From contig NZ_LMEP01000023.1 in assembly GCF_001426405.1 (NCBI RefSeq), positions 1 through 64,000 of the forward strand: a stretch of 64,000 nt of DNA. The letters are read 5' to 3'. The number at the start of each line of letters is the position of its first letter. Position 1 is the stretch's first letter. Source of the DNA: Streptomyces sp. Root1304. Lineage in GTDB: Bacteria > Actinomycetota > Actinomycetes > Streptomycetales > Streptomycetaceae. A program made the position numbers and the translations under genes. The notes beneath the pieces were generated by a model. That model had not been told where the DNA came from, did no database searches, and saw only the letters and a list, made by a program, of their open reading frames with translations. Of the stretch, positions 8,399-15,413 are shown piece by piece.

Positions 8399-8521
8399 CA
8401 TCGTCCGGGTACCTCAATTCCTTGGAGAAGGCAACGGTGCCGCGGCCCGGTCCCGGGCCGACGGACACCCTATCCGTTCGCACCGCCCGAGCGCCCGGCC
8501 GTAATCTGCGTGATCAGCGAA

Positions 8522-8537
8522 TTGCATCTTTCTGCAA
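8522..8537. promoter_or_regulatory. TTGCA-N6-TGCAA palindrome in an AT-rich patch
   Basis: TTGCA (8522-8526) and TGCAA (8533-8537) form an inverted repeat within an unusually AT-rich stretch (about 8505-8545), roughly 90 bp upstream of the STAS gene and 240 bp upstream of the divergent gene. Position and composition suggest a promoter/operator for one of the two. The binding protein is not identifiable. Confidence 0.45.
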
Positions 8538-8622
8538 ATAAATGGGATCCTGTTCCGGCCAACCGATGACCGGGCCCTCCGTGCTTCCGCTGTGAGCCCG
8601 CACGAGAGGGACGACGACGTAC

Positions 8623-9009
8623 ATGACCATCGAATGGCGTTACACCGTCCAGCAGGACCTGGGTGTGCTGTCCCTGGCCGGTTTCCTCGGAGCCGACGCC
8701 GTGGGGCGCTTCACCGGGGCCGTGGGGTGGGCGGTCGCACGCGGCACCGGGCCGGTCGTGCTCGACCTGACCCGGCTGCGCGGCTGGTCGGTCGGCGGGC
8801 AGCTCGCCGTCGTCGACGCGGCCGTACGGCTCCGGGCCGCGGGCCGGGTCCTCGAACTGGCCGCGATCCCGGCCGACGGCTCCCTCGTGCCCGCCGGTGA
8901 CGGCCCCGCCGTCCAGGTCCACCGCGACCTGGCCGCCGCACTCGCCGCCCACCGCGACGCCGGTGCGGAGCAGCGGGAGTGGCGCAGCGACGCGTGGCCG
9001 AGCGCCTGA
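8623..9009 (+). CDS. STAS-domain (anti-sigma antagonist-like) protein
   Basis: 128 residues from an ATG (8623). The layout is that of a single STAS domain: strand YTVQQDLGVLSLAG, strand-helix GPVVLDLTRLRGWSVGGQLAVVDAAVRL, strand ELAAIPAD and a final helix. STAS proteins such as SpoIIAA sequester anti-sigma kinases when unphosphorylated. The usual phospho-site context D-S-S-G is replaced here by WSVGG, so the single Ser in that loop is the only candidate and regulation by phosphorylation is doubtful. No kinase partner gene is adjacent. The next gene, ArsR-like, follows 103 bp downstream on the same strand. Confidence 0.65.
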   Translation: MTIEWRYTVQQDLGVLSLAGFLGADAVGRFTGAVGWAVARGTGPVVLDLTRLRGWSVGGQLAVVDAAVRLRAAGRVLELAAIPADGSLVPAGDGPAVQVHRDLAAALAAHRDAGAEQREWRSDAWPSA

Positions 9010-9112
9010 ACGTCCGGAAGTCGCCGTCCGGTACGTCCCCGGTCCCCGTACGCGCGAGGATGGGGGGCATGGTGCAGAGTGCTGGGTCGACGCGACGCGC
9101 GGGGTGGACGGG

Positions 9113-9496
9113 ATGAGCGCGCCGCTCTACCAACTGAAGGCGGAGTTCTTCAAGACGCTGGGGCATCCCGTGCGCATCCGCGTCCTGGAGCTGTTGAGCG
9201 AGCGTGAACACGGCGTCGCGGAGATGCTGCGCGACACCGGAGTCGAACCGGCGTACCTCTCCCAGCAGTTGGCGGTGCTGCGGCGGGCGAACCTGGTCGT
9301 CGCCCGTCGTGAGGGCACGGCCGTGTACTACGTCCTGACGACCCCCCAGGTGGCCGAACTGCTGTGGACCGCCCGCACGATCCTCTCGGGCGTCCTGGCG
9401 GGCCAGGCCGAACTGCTTGCCGACCTGCGGGCCGTGCCGCGGGCCCGTACGGCCCGGGAGGCGGCTCCCGAGGGTGAGCCCGTCGTCCTTCCCTGA
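9113..9496 (+). CDS. ArsR/SmtB-family transcriptional regulator
   Basis: 127 residues with a winged HTH: KTLGHPVRIRVLELLSEREHGVAEML (helices 2-3), recognition helix EPAYLSQQLAVLRRANLVV and wing REGTAVYYVLT. No Cys pair or His/Asp metal site of the classic arsenic or zinc sensors is visible; the recognition-helix region has no CxC. The signal is therefore probably not a soft metal, or sensing is redox or ligand based. Start: ATG 9113 follows GGGGTGGACGGG. The frame extends upstream, but without homology-like sequence. Regulators of this subgroup often sit beside sulfate/SulP permease genes, but none is present here. Confidence 0.82.
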   Translation: MSAPLYQLKAEFFKTLGHPVRIRVLELLSEREHGVAEMLRDTGVEPAYLSQQLAVLRRANLVVARREGTAVYYVLTTPQVAELLWTARTILSGVLAGQAELLADLRAVPRARTAREAAPEGEPVVLP

Positions 9497-9569
9497 CGGC
9501 GAGGCGAGGGTCGCCGGGGCCGGCGACGGCCACCGCCGTCGAAGGCCCGCCGGGTCGCCCGCCGGGCCC

Positions 9570-10100
9570 TCACTCCTCCGCATCCGGCTGGATGCCCGCG
9601 AGCAGGTTGAACGCGCCCGTCAGGAGGTTCAGGGTGACCACGCCGACGACCTCCGCGATCACCCGGTCGCTCCAGCCGTGGGCCCGTACCTCCGCCACGT
9701 CCTCGTCGCCCAGCGCGCCCGGCTCGGCGAGGACGCGGAGCGCGAGGCCGATCAGCGCGGCCTCGCGGGGGTCGGTCGACGTGCCCTGGCGGGCCAGCTC
9801 GATGTCCGTCTCGGTGAGCCCCGCCGCCCGGCCGGCGGCACGGTGCGCCTCGCGGCAGGTGCCGCAGCCGATCCACTCCTGGACGGCGAGCGACAGCTTC
9901 TCGCTCAGGGCGCGCGGGATCTTCACCCGCTTCATGGCCCGGGACAGGCTGAGATAGCCGTCGAGCAGCGCGGGTGAGTGCGCCATCGTCGACACCATCT
10001 CGCCGACCGAGCCGTGTCGTTCGACGATGTCGGCCAGCAGCTCACCGGCCCGGCCCGGCGCCTGGTCGGGGGTGAGCGCGGTCAGTCTTCTCGTGGACAT
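9570..10100 (-). CDS. Carboxymuconolactone decarboxylase/AhpD-family protein
   Basis: 176 residues. The AhpD active-site pattern is complete: Glu75, Cys79, Cys82 and His86 in EWIGCGTCREAH. Such proteins act as peroxidase partners or peroxidatic thiol enzymes using the CxxC pair with a proton-relay His. ATG 10100 has a perfect AGGAGG box. A CsoR-like palindrome (10125-10143) sits 25 bp upstream of the start, where a repressor would block transcription. The gene start overlaps the end of the upstream AraC gene by 59 bp on the same strand. A thiol- or metal-stress role fits the enzyme and the operator; this is inference. Confidence 0.86.
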   Translation of the reverse strand: MSTRRLTALTPDQAPGRAGELLADIVERHGSVGEMVSTMAHSPALLDGYLSLSRAMKRVKIPRALSEKLSLAVQEWIGCGTCREAHRAAGRAAGLTETDIELARQGTSTDPREAALIGLALRVLAEPGALGDEDVAEVRAHGWSDRVIAEVVGVVTLNLLTGAFNLLAGIQPDAEE

Positions 10101-11076
10101 GAAGCCTCCTCCGGATGCCCTCTGTATACCCTACGGGGGTATAACGCCACGAGGGGTGGGAGAGGTTCCCGGGAATGAGGACGAGTGCCGAGGTCCTGTC
10201 CTCGTCCCGTACGGCCTCCGGCGCGTGGCCGGTGATCGGCAGGGGCGACTCGGCGCCCGCCCGGAAGGTGCGCCCTGCGGTGGGCCCCCCGGCCGCGAAC
10301 CGCCCCGGCGTCGTGCCCACGAGCCGTCGGAACGAGCGGTTCAGGTGCGACTGGTCGTAGAAACCGGTCGCCGCCGCCACCTCGCCGGGCGGTACCCCGT
10401 CGAGCAGCAGACGGCGGGCCCGGTCGAGCCGGCGGGACGTCAGGTACTGGTGCGGGGCGATGCCGAAGGCGCGGCTGAACGCCCGTACCAGGTGCGTGGG
10501 ATGGGCGTGCAGCAGCCCGGCCGCCTCGTCCAGGGTCACGCCCTGGAGCAGCCGTTCGTCGAGGAGCTCGCGCAAGGCGTGGGCCAACCCGGGCGCGGCC
10601 GTACGCGCGCGTGCGGCGTTCCCGGGACGCAGATGGGTGCGCAGCCGCTCACGGACGAGGGCGAGGCGGCTCTGCGCCTCGAACGCGTCGCCGGGGGACG
10701 CGAGCGCCGCGTGCAACTGCCCGATCCGGCGGCGCAGCAGCGGATCGACGAGATCGGGGCCGTCCACGGCGGTGCCGACGAGGCTCTCGTCCAGCTGTGT
10801 CAGGTCCAGGTACAGGACCCGCTTGCGGAAGCCGTGGGAGGTGGCGGGCGAACCGTTGTGCGGCACGTGCGGCGGCAGCAGGGACACCGTGCCGGCAGGG
10901 GTGCCGTGCTCGCGCCGGTCGAGGTCGTAGCGCACGGCGCCGTCGTCGACGATGAGCAGCGTCCACACGTCGTGGACGTGCATCGGGTAGGCGTGCTCGG
11001 TGAAGTGGGCGTGGAAGACCTCCACGACTCCGGGGACGCGGGGGCGCCACGCGGAAACCTCCTGCCGGGCCACCAT
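10042..11076 (-). CDS. AraC-family transcriptional regulator with cupin sensor
   Basis: 344 residues from ATG 11076 (MVARQEVSAW). Residues 15-100 form an AraC-type cupin (HAHFTEHAYPMHVHDVWTLLIV and LLPPHVPHNG). The C-terminal double HTH follows: LDEAAGLLHAHPTHLVRAFSRAFGIAPHQYL, then VAAATGFYDQSHLNRSFRRLVGTTPGRF. Family role: ligand-responsive activator, often of an adjacent exporter or enzyme. About 70 residues after the HTH are unlike the family. They read through the intergenic region, across the 10125-10143 palindrome and 59 bp into the AhpD-like gene, so a frameshift or stop loss near the natural end is likely. The divergent DUF2000 gene starts 50 bp away and may be a target. Confidence 0.78.
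   Translation of the reverse strand: MVARQEVSAWRPRVPGVVEVFHAHFTEHAYPMHVHDVWTLLIVDDGAVRYDLDRREHGTPAGTVSLLPPHVPHNGSPATSHGFRKRVLYLDLTQLDESLVGTAVDGPDLVDPLLRRRIGQLHAALASPGDAFEAQSRLALVRERLRTHLRPGNAARARTAAPGLAHALRELLDERLLQGVTLDEAAGLLHAHPTHLVRAFSRAFGIAPHQYLTSRRLDRARRLLLDGVPPGEVAAATGFYDQSHLNRSFRRLVGTTPGRFAAGGPTAGRTFRAGAESPLPITGHAPEAVRDEDRTSALVLIPGNLSHPSWRYTPVGYTEGIRRRLHVHEKTDRAHPRPGAGPGR
10125..10143. promoter_or_regulatory. CsoR/CstR-like operator
   Basis: TATACCC (10125-10131), 5-bp spacer TACGG, GGGTATA (10137-10143): a perfect inverted repeat with a G tract, the form typical of CsoR-family (copper or persulfide sensor) operators. It is 25 bp upstream of the AhpD-like gene start and lies inside the 3' part of the AraC reading frame. 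No csoR gene is present in the window. Confidence 0.6.
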
Positions 11077-11125
11077 GCAAGGAATGTACAAGACGGCGTG
11101 GCGGGGCGGTCGGCAGTCTCGGGGC

Positions 11126-11560
11126 ATGACGACCACCGACCACGCGCCCGTGCGCTTCGACACCAAGATCGCCGTCCTGCTGCGCGAGGACCTGGAGACC
11201 TGGCAGCGGCTGAACGTGACCGCGTTCCTGGTCAGCGGCCTCGGAACCGTACTGCCCGAGGTGATCGGCGAACCGTACGCCGACGCCGACGACACCCCCT
11301 ACCTGCCGGTGCTCCGGCAGCCCGTCCTGGTCTTCGAGGGGACCGAGGAGACCCTGACGGCGGCGCACGCGCGCGTCCTCGCCCGGTCCCTCCCGAGGGC
11401 GGTCTTCACGACCGACCTCTTCGGCACCGGCGACGACCGGGACAACCGGGCCGCCGTACGGGCCGTGGGCACGGCGGACCTCGATCTGGCCGGGCTCGCG
11501 GTGTACGGGCCGCGCAACGCCGTCGACAAGGTGATCAAGGGCGCCCGGATGCACCCCTGA
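11126..11560 (+). CDS. DUF2000 family protein
   Basis: 144 residues matching the DUF2000 pattern from end to end: FDTKIAVLLREDLETWQRLNV, TAFLVSGL, the YLPVLRQPVLVF strand, a helix with TAAHARVLARSL, and a closing YGPRNAVDKVIKGARMHP. Family members are small cytoplasmic proteins structurally related to peptidyl-tRNA hydrolase 2; their biochemical role is not established. The ATG at 11126 lies 50 bp from the divergent AraC start, so the two probably share a control region. That is a common arrangement for an AraC regulator and its target. A short ACCCC/GGGGT hairpin lies just after the stop. Confidence 0.82.
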   Translation: MTTTDHAPVRFDTKIAVLLREDLETWQRLNVTAFLVSGLGTVLPEVIGEPYADADDTPYLPVLRQPVLVFEGTEETLTAAHARVLARSLPRAVFTTDLFGTGDDRDNRAAVRAVGTADLDLAGLAVYGPRNAVDKVIKGARMHP

Positions 11561-11615
11561 CACCCCGTAGGGGGTCCCCGGCCGCACGCGCGCCCACCGG
11601 CCGACCACGGATGCG

Positions 11616-13127
11616 TCAGCCGACCGTGCGGGCTGCGCACTCCAGGAGGGTGGGGATCGCGGACGCCAGGGCGTCCGTCCCGTGCGCGTACGGCAGGCGG
11701 AGTCTGTCCCGGAAGCCGTCCACCGGCGAGAAGGCCGACCCCGGCACCACCGATACGCCGTGACGCCGCGCCAGCTGGGCGAGGGCCTCCGTGTCGGCGC
11801 CGGGGATCCGCACCCAGAGGGCGGGACCGCCCGCCGGCCGGGTCCACTCCCAGTGCGGCGCCGTCGCCCGCAGCAGCGCCTCCGCCGCGTCCCGCTGCCC
11901 CCGCAGTTCGGCCCGGCGCCGCGCACGTGCCTCCGGAAGCCGGTCCAGCAGGCGTACGGCGACGAGCTGGTCCACGACCGAACAGGACAGGTCCACCGAG
12001 GTCTTGATCTTCGCCAGCCGGGACACCACCTGCGGCGAGGACCGGACCCAGCCCACCCGCAGACCGCCCCAGAAGAGCTTCGACAGGGTGCCGACGGCCA
12101 CCGTCGACCCCATCGGCAGCTCGGCGACGAGCGGCACCGGAGCGGCGTCGTCCCGGAAACCCGCTCCCGGACCGGCGTCCCCGTTCCCGCCGTCGCTCTC
12201 CTTTGTCCCGTTCCCCTCGTCCCCCAGGGCGAGTTCGGCGCACGCGGTGTCCTCGACCGTGAACAGCTCCAGGTCCGTCAGGACCCGCTGCCACTCCCTG
12301 CGCGCCGCACCGTCCAGGCTCCGGCCCGTCGGGTTGTGCACCGTCGGCTGGAGGTACACGAGCCTGGGCCGGCCGTGGGCGCACAGCCGCCGCAGCGCCG
12401 CCGGATCGGCCCCGGCCGGGCCTCCGCCCGGGCCGTCCCCGCCCACCGGGACGAGGCGGGCGCCACGCGCGCGCAGCGCCTCCAGGGCACCCCGGTAGGT
12501 GGGGTTCTCCACGACCACCGTGTCGCCCGGCTCGACCAGCGCCTGCGCCACCAGCCACACGGCCTGCTGCGAACCCGAGGTCACCAGGATCTGGGCCGCC
12601 TCCGTCGGGACCCCCGCCGCCCGGTAGTACGCGGCGATGCCCTCCCGCAGGGCCGGGATCCCGTACGGGTGGTAGCCGTCGTCCCCGAGCAGCGAGCCGA
12701 GGTCCTCGCCGCTGAGGGCGCCCACGGCCTCGCCCACCGCGCCGAGTCCCGGCAGCGCGCCGCTGGACAGGTCGGCGGTGCCGCCGGCCCGCGAGCGGGC
12801 GTCGAAACTCACGAGCCGCCCCTCGGTCACGTACCCGTCGAGCGCCCCCGAACCCCGCAGCCGGGAACCGCTGCCCCGCACGCTCTCCAGCCATCCCTCG
12901 CTCTCCAGGAGCCCGTAGGCGGCCGTCACCGTGGACCGGCTCACGCCCAGCACCAGGGCCAGTTCGCGCTGGGAGGGCAGGATGCTGCCGCCCGCCACGT
13001 CGCCGCGCCCGGCCAGCTCGCGCAGGGCGTCCGCGAGCCGGCGCGGCAGCGGTCCTGGCCCCTCCGACGACCAGCCGGTGAGCAGTCGGGACAAACGGGT
13101 CGAAGCAATCCTGGCCATGGCACCCAT
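11616..13127 (-). CDS. MocR/PdxR-type regulator (GntR HTH + class I aminotransferase)
   Basis: 503 residues. The N-terminal GntR winged HTH (residues 25-100) contains LPRRLADALRELAGRGDVAGGSILPSQ split by turns, then RELALVLGVSRSTVTAAYGLLE. The rest is a fold-type I aminotransferase with SGSQQAVWLVAQALV, the PLP-contact Asn-Pro-Thr (VHNPTGRSL) and the Schiff-base Lys in GTLSKLFWGGLRVGW. MocR proteins use PLP or an aminated ligand as effector and regulate vitamin B6 or amino-compound genes. An insertion of about 20 acidic/Gly residues (GDEGNGTKESDGGNGDAG) sits before the Lys region. It diverges from the Tm-1-like operon (126 bp between starts), which makes that operon the natural candidate target. 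Confidence 0.86.
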   Translation of the reverse strand: MGAMARIASTRLSRLLTGWSSEGPGPLPRRLADALRELAGRGDVAGGSILPSQRELALVLGVSRSTVTAAYGLLESEGWLESVRGSGSRLRGSGALDGYVTEGRLVSFDARSRAGGTADLSSGALPGLGAVGEAVGALSGEDLGSLLGDDGYHPYGIPALREGIAAYYRAAGVPTEAAQILVTSGSQQAVWLVAQALVEPGDTVVVENPTYRGALEALRARGARLVPVGGDGPGGGPAGADPAALRRLCAHGRPRLVYLQPTVHNPTGRSLDGAARREWQRVLTDLELFTVEDTACAELALGDEGNGTKESDGGNGDAGPGAGFRDDAAPVPLVAELPMGSTVAVGTLSKLFWGGLRVGWVRSSPQVVSRLAKIKTSVDLSCSVVDQLVAVRLLDRLPEARARRRAELRGQRDAAEALLRATAPHWEWTRPAGGPALWVRIPGADTEALAQLARRHGVSVVPGSAFSPVDGFRDRLRLPYAHGTDALASAIPTLLECAARTVG

Positions 13128-13253
13128 AGTGCGCCACGACGCAGGCCAATCCGGCCCGACTGGTCGTTGTCGCCGCAGGTCACACGACGGAGGATCGACA
13201 TCGGCGGGACCGGGTCACGGGCCCGGGAGGCGGGACCGGAGAAGGGTGAGGGC

Positions 13254-14504
13254 ATGGCGACCGTCGTGCTGGTCGGCACACTGGACACCAAGGGCGAGGA
13301 GTACGCCTGGCTGCGCGAGCGGCTCAGGGAGTACGGCAGCGACGTCCTCCTCGTCGACACCGGGATCATGCCGCCGCCCGCCCACGCGCCGGTGGCGGAC
13401 GTCTCCGCCGACGTCGTCGCGCGCGCCGGGGGCCACGACCTGGCCGTCCTGCGGGCGGCCGGCGACCGCGGCGCGGCCGTGGCCGCCATGGCCCAGGGCC
13501 TCACCCGGGTCGTCGTCGACCTCTACCGCAAGGGCCGGCTCCACGCCGTGCTCGCCGCCGCGGGCAGCGGCGGCTCCGCCATCGCCGCCCAGGCCATGCG
13601 CGCCCTGCCCATCGGCGTACCGAAGGTGCTCGTCAGCACCATGGCCGGCGGCGACGTCTCCCCGTACGTCGACAGCAGCGACCTCACCCTGATGTACAGC
13701 GTCGTCGACATCTCCGGCCTCAACTCCGTCTCCTGCCAGGTCCTCGGCAACGCCGCCGCCGCGGCCGCCGGGATGGCCCGCCGCTACGAGCGCAACCACG
13801 ACGAGCCCGCGGGCCGGGGGCGGCCGGTCGTCGCGGCCACCATGTTCGGCGTGACGACCCCGGCCGTCGACGTGGCACGCGCCCGGCTCGCCGAACTCGG
13901 CTACGAGGTCCTCGTCTTCCACGCCACCGGCGCGGGCGGCCGGGCCGTCGAGAAGCTCGCCAGGGACGGCATGCTCGACGGCGTCCTCGACCTCACCACC
14001 ACCGAACTCGCCGACGAACTCGTCGGCGGCGTCCTCAGCGCGGGCCCGTCACGGCTGACCGCGGCGGGCGCGGTCGGCATCCCGCAGGTCGTCGCCCCCG
14101 GAGCCCTCGACATGGTCAACTTCGGACCGGCCGCGACCGTGCCCGAGCGGTTCGCGGAGCGGCGGCTGCTCGTCCACAACGCGACCGTGACCCTGATGCG
14201 CACCACCGTGGACGAGATGGCCGAACTCGGCACCGTCATGGGCCGCAAGCTCCGCGCCGCACGCGGCCCGGCCGAGGTCTTCTGGCCCCTGCGCGGCGTC
14301 TCCGCCGTGGACGTGGCCGACGGTCCGTTCGCGGACCCGGAGGCCGACCGGGCCGGCCTGGAGGCCGTGCGCGCCGCCGTCCGGGGCGGCGAGGTCCGCG
14401 TCCACGAACTCGACGCCCACGTCAACGACCCCTCGTTCGCGGTCGCCATGGCCGACCGCCTGCACCAGCTGATCAGCGAGCGCGCGCGCGTCGCCGCCCG
14501 CTGA
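13254..14504 (+). CDS. Tm-1-like ATP-binding (UPF0261) protein
   Basis: 416 residues, ATG 13254 behind GGAGAAGGGTGAGG. The sequence matches the UPF0261/Tm-1 N-terminal family: GTLDTKGEEYAWLRERL at the start, a Gly-rich nucleotide region LAAAGSGGSAIAAQAM, STMAGGDVSPYVDSSDL, and the second Rossmann-like half VAATMFGVTTPAVDVARARL. In tomato Tm-1 this domain binds ATP and a viral replicase; the ancestral bacterial reaction is unknown. The gene is followed after 58 bp by a TIM-barrel protein that matches the other half of Tm-1, so the two products very likely form one complex or pathway step. Confidence 0.88.
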   Translation: MATVVLVGTLDTKGEEYAWLRERLREYGSDVLLVDTGIMPPPAHAPVADVSADVVARAGGHDLAVLRAAGDRGAAVAAMAQGLTRVVVDLYRKGRLHAVLAAAGSGGSAIAAQAMRALPIGVPKVLVSTMAGGDVSPYVDSSDLTLMYSVVDISGLNSVSCQVLGNAAAAAAGMARRYERNHDEPAGRGRPVVAATMFGVTTPAVDVARARLAELGYEVLVFHATGAGGRAVEKLARDGMLDGVLDLTTTELADELVGGVLSAGPSRLTAAGAVGIPQVVAPGALDMVNFGPAATVPERFAERRLLVHNATVTLMRTTVDEMAELGTVMGRKLRAARGPAEVFWPLRGVSAVDVADGPFADPEADRAGLEAVRAAVRGGEVRVHELDAHVNDPSFAVAMADRLHQLISERARVAAR

Positions 14505-14562
14505 CCGGGAAGACCCGAAGCACCTCCGCAGCGCCCCCGCAGACCACCGAGGAGTGATCACC

Positions 14563-15396
14563 GTGACCACCATCAGCCGACAGGACGTACTCGACCGGCT
14601 GCGCGCCCAGGTCGCCGCCGGCCGTCCGATCGTCGGCGCCGGAGCGGGCACCGGCCTCTCCGCCAAGTGCGCCGAGGACGGTGGCGTCGACCTGCTGATC
14701 ATCTACAACTCGGGCCGCTACCGGATGGCCGGGCGCGGCTCGCTGGCGGGACTCCTGCCGTACGGCGACGCCAACGCGATCGTCAAGGACATGGCCCGCG
14801 AAGTGCTGCCCGTGGTCCGCGACACGCCCGTCCTCGCGGGCGTCTGCGGCACCGACCCCTTCCGCCGCATGGACCTCTTCCTCGACGAGCTCAAGGCCAT
14901 GGGCTTCGCGGGCGTCCAGAACTTCCCCACGGTCGGCCTCTACGACGGCACCTTCCGCGTCAACCTGGAGGAGACCGGCATGGGGTACGGCCTGGAGGTC
15001 GACATGGTCCGCGCCGCCCACGAGCGTGACCTGCTCACCGCCCCGTACGTCTTCGACCCCGAGCAGGCGGCCGACATGGCCCGCGCGGGCGCCGACGTGC
15101 TGGTGCCGCACGTCGGCCTCACCACCAAGGGGGCCATCGGCGCCGGGACGGCCCTGACCCTCGACGCGGCGGCCGCCGCCGTCCAGGAGATGCACGACGC
15201 CGCCAAGCGCGTGAACCCCGACGTCCTGGTGCTCTGCCACGGCGGGCCGATCGCCGAACCGGAGGACGCGCGGTACGTCCTGGAACACACCACCGGGGTC
15301 GTCGGCTTCTTCGGCGCCTCCTCGATCGAGCGCCTGCCCACGGAACGGGCGATCACGGAGCAGACCCGCGCGTTCAAGGCGCTGGCCACCGGCTGA
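14563..15396 (+). CDS. Phosphoenolpyruvate-hydrolase-like TIM-barrel protein (Tm-1 C-terminal half)
   Basis: 277 residues from a GTG (14563) spaced 8 bp after GGAG; an alternative GTG at 14554 has no room for a ribosome site. The pattern is that of the PEP hydrolase-like/TIM-barrel family: PIVGAGAGTGLSAKCAEDGGVDLLI, YNSGRYRMAGRGSLAGLLPYG, VLAGVCGTDPF, GVQNFPTVGLYDG, VPHVGLTTKGAIGA and a final VLCHGGPIAEPEDARY strand. Family members are related to isocitrate lyase/PEP mutase barrels. It is translationally close to the UPF0261 gene upstream and transcribed with it. In plants both domains are fused. The substrate is not known. Confidence 0.87.
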   Translation: MTTISRQDVLDRLRAQVAAGRPIVGAGAGTGLSAKCAEDGGVDLLIIYNSGRYRMAGRGSLAGLLPYGDANAIVKDMAREVLPVVRDTPVLAGVCGTDPFRRMDLFLDELKAMGFAGVQNFPTVGLYDGTFRVNLEETGMGYGLEVDMVRAAHERDLLTAPYVFDPEQAADMARAGADVLVPHVGLTTKGAIGAGTALTLDAAAAAVQEMHDAAKRVNPDVLVLCHGGPIAEPEDARYVLEHTTGVVGFFGASSIERLPTERAITEQTRAFKALATG

Positions 15397-15413
15397 CCCC
15401 GGCCGGCGGGCGG

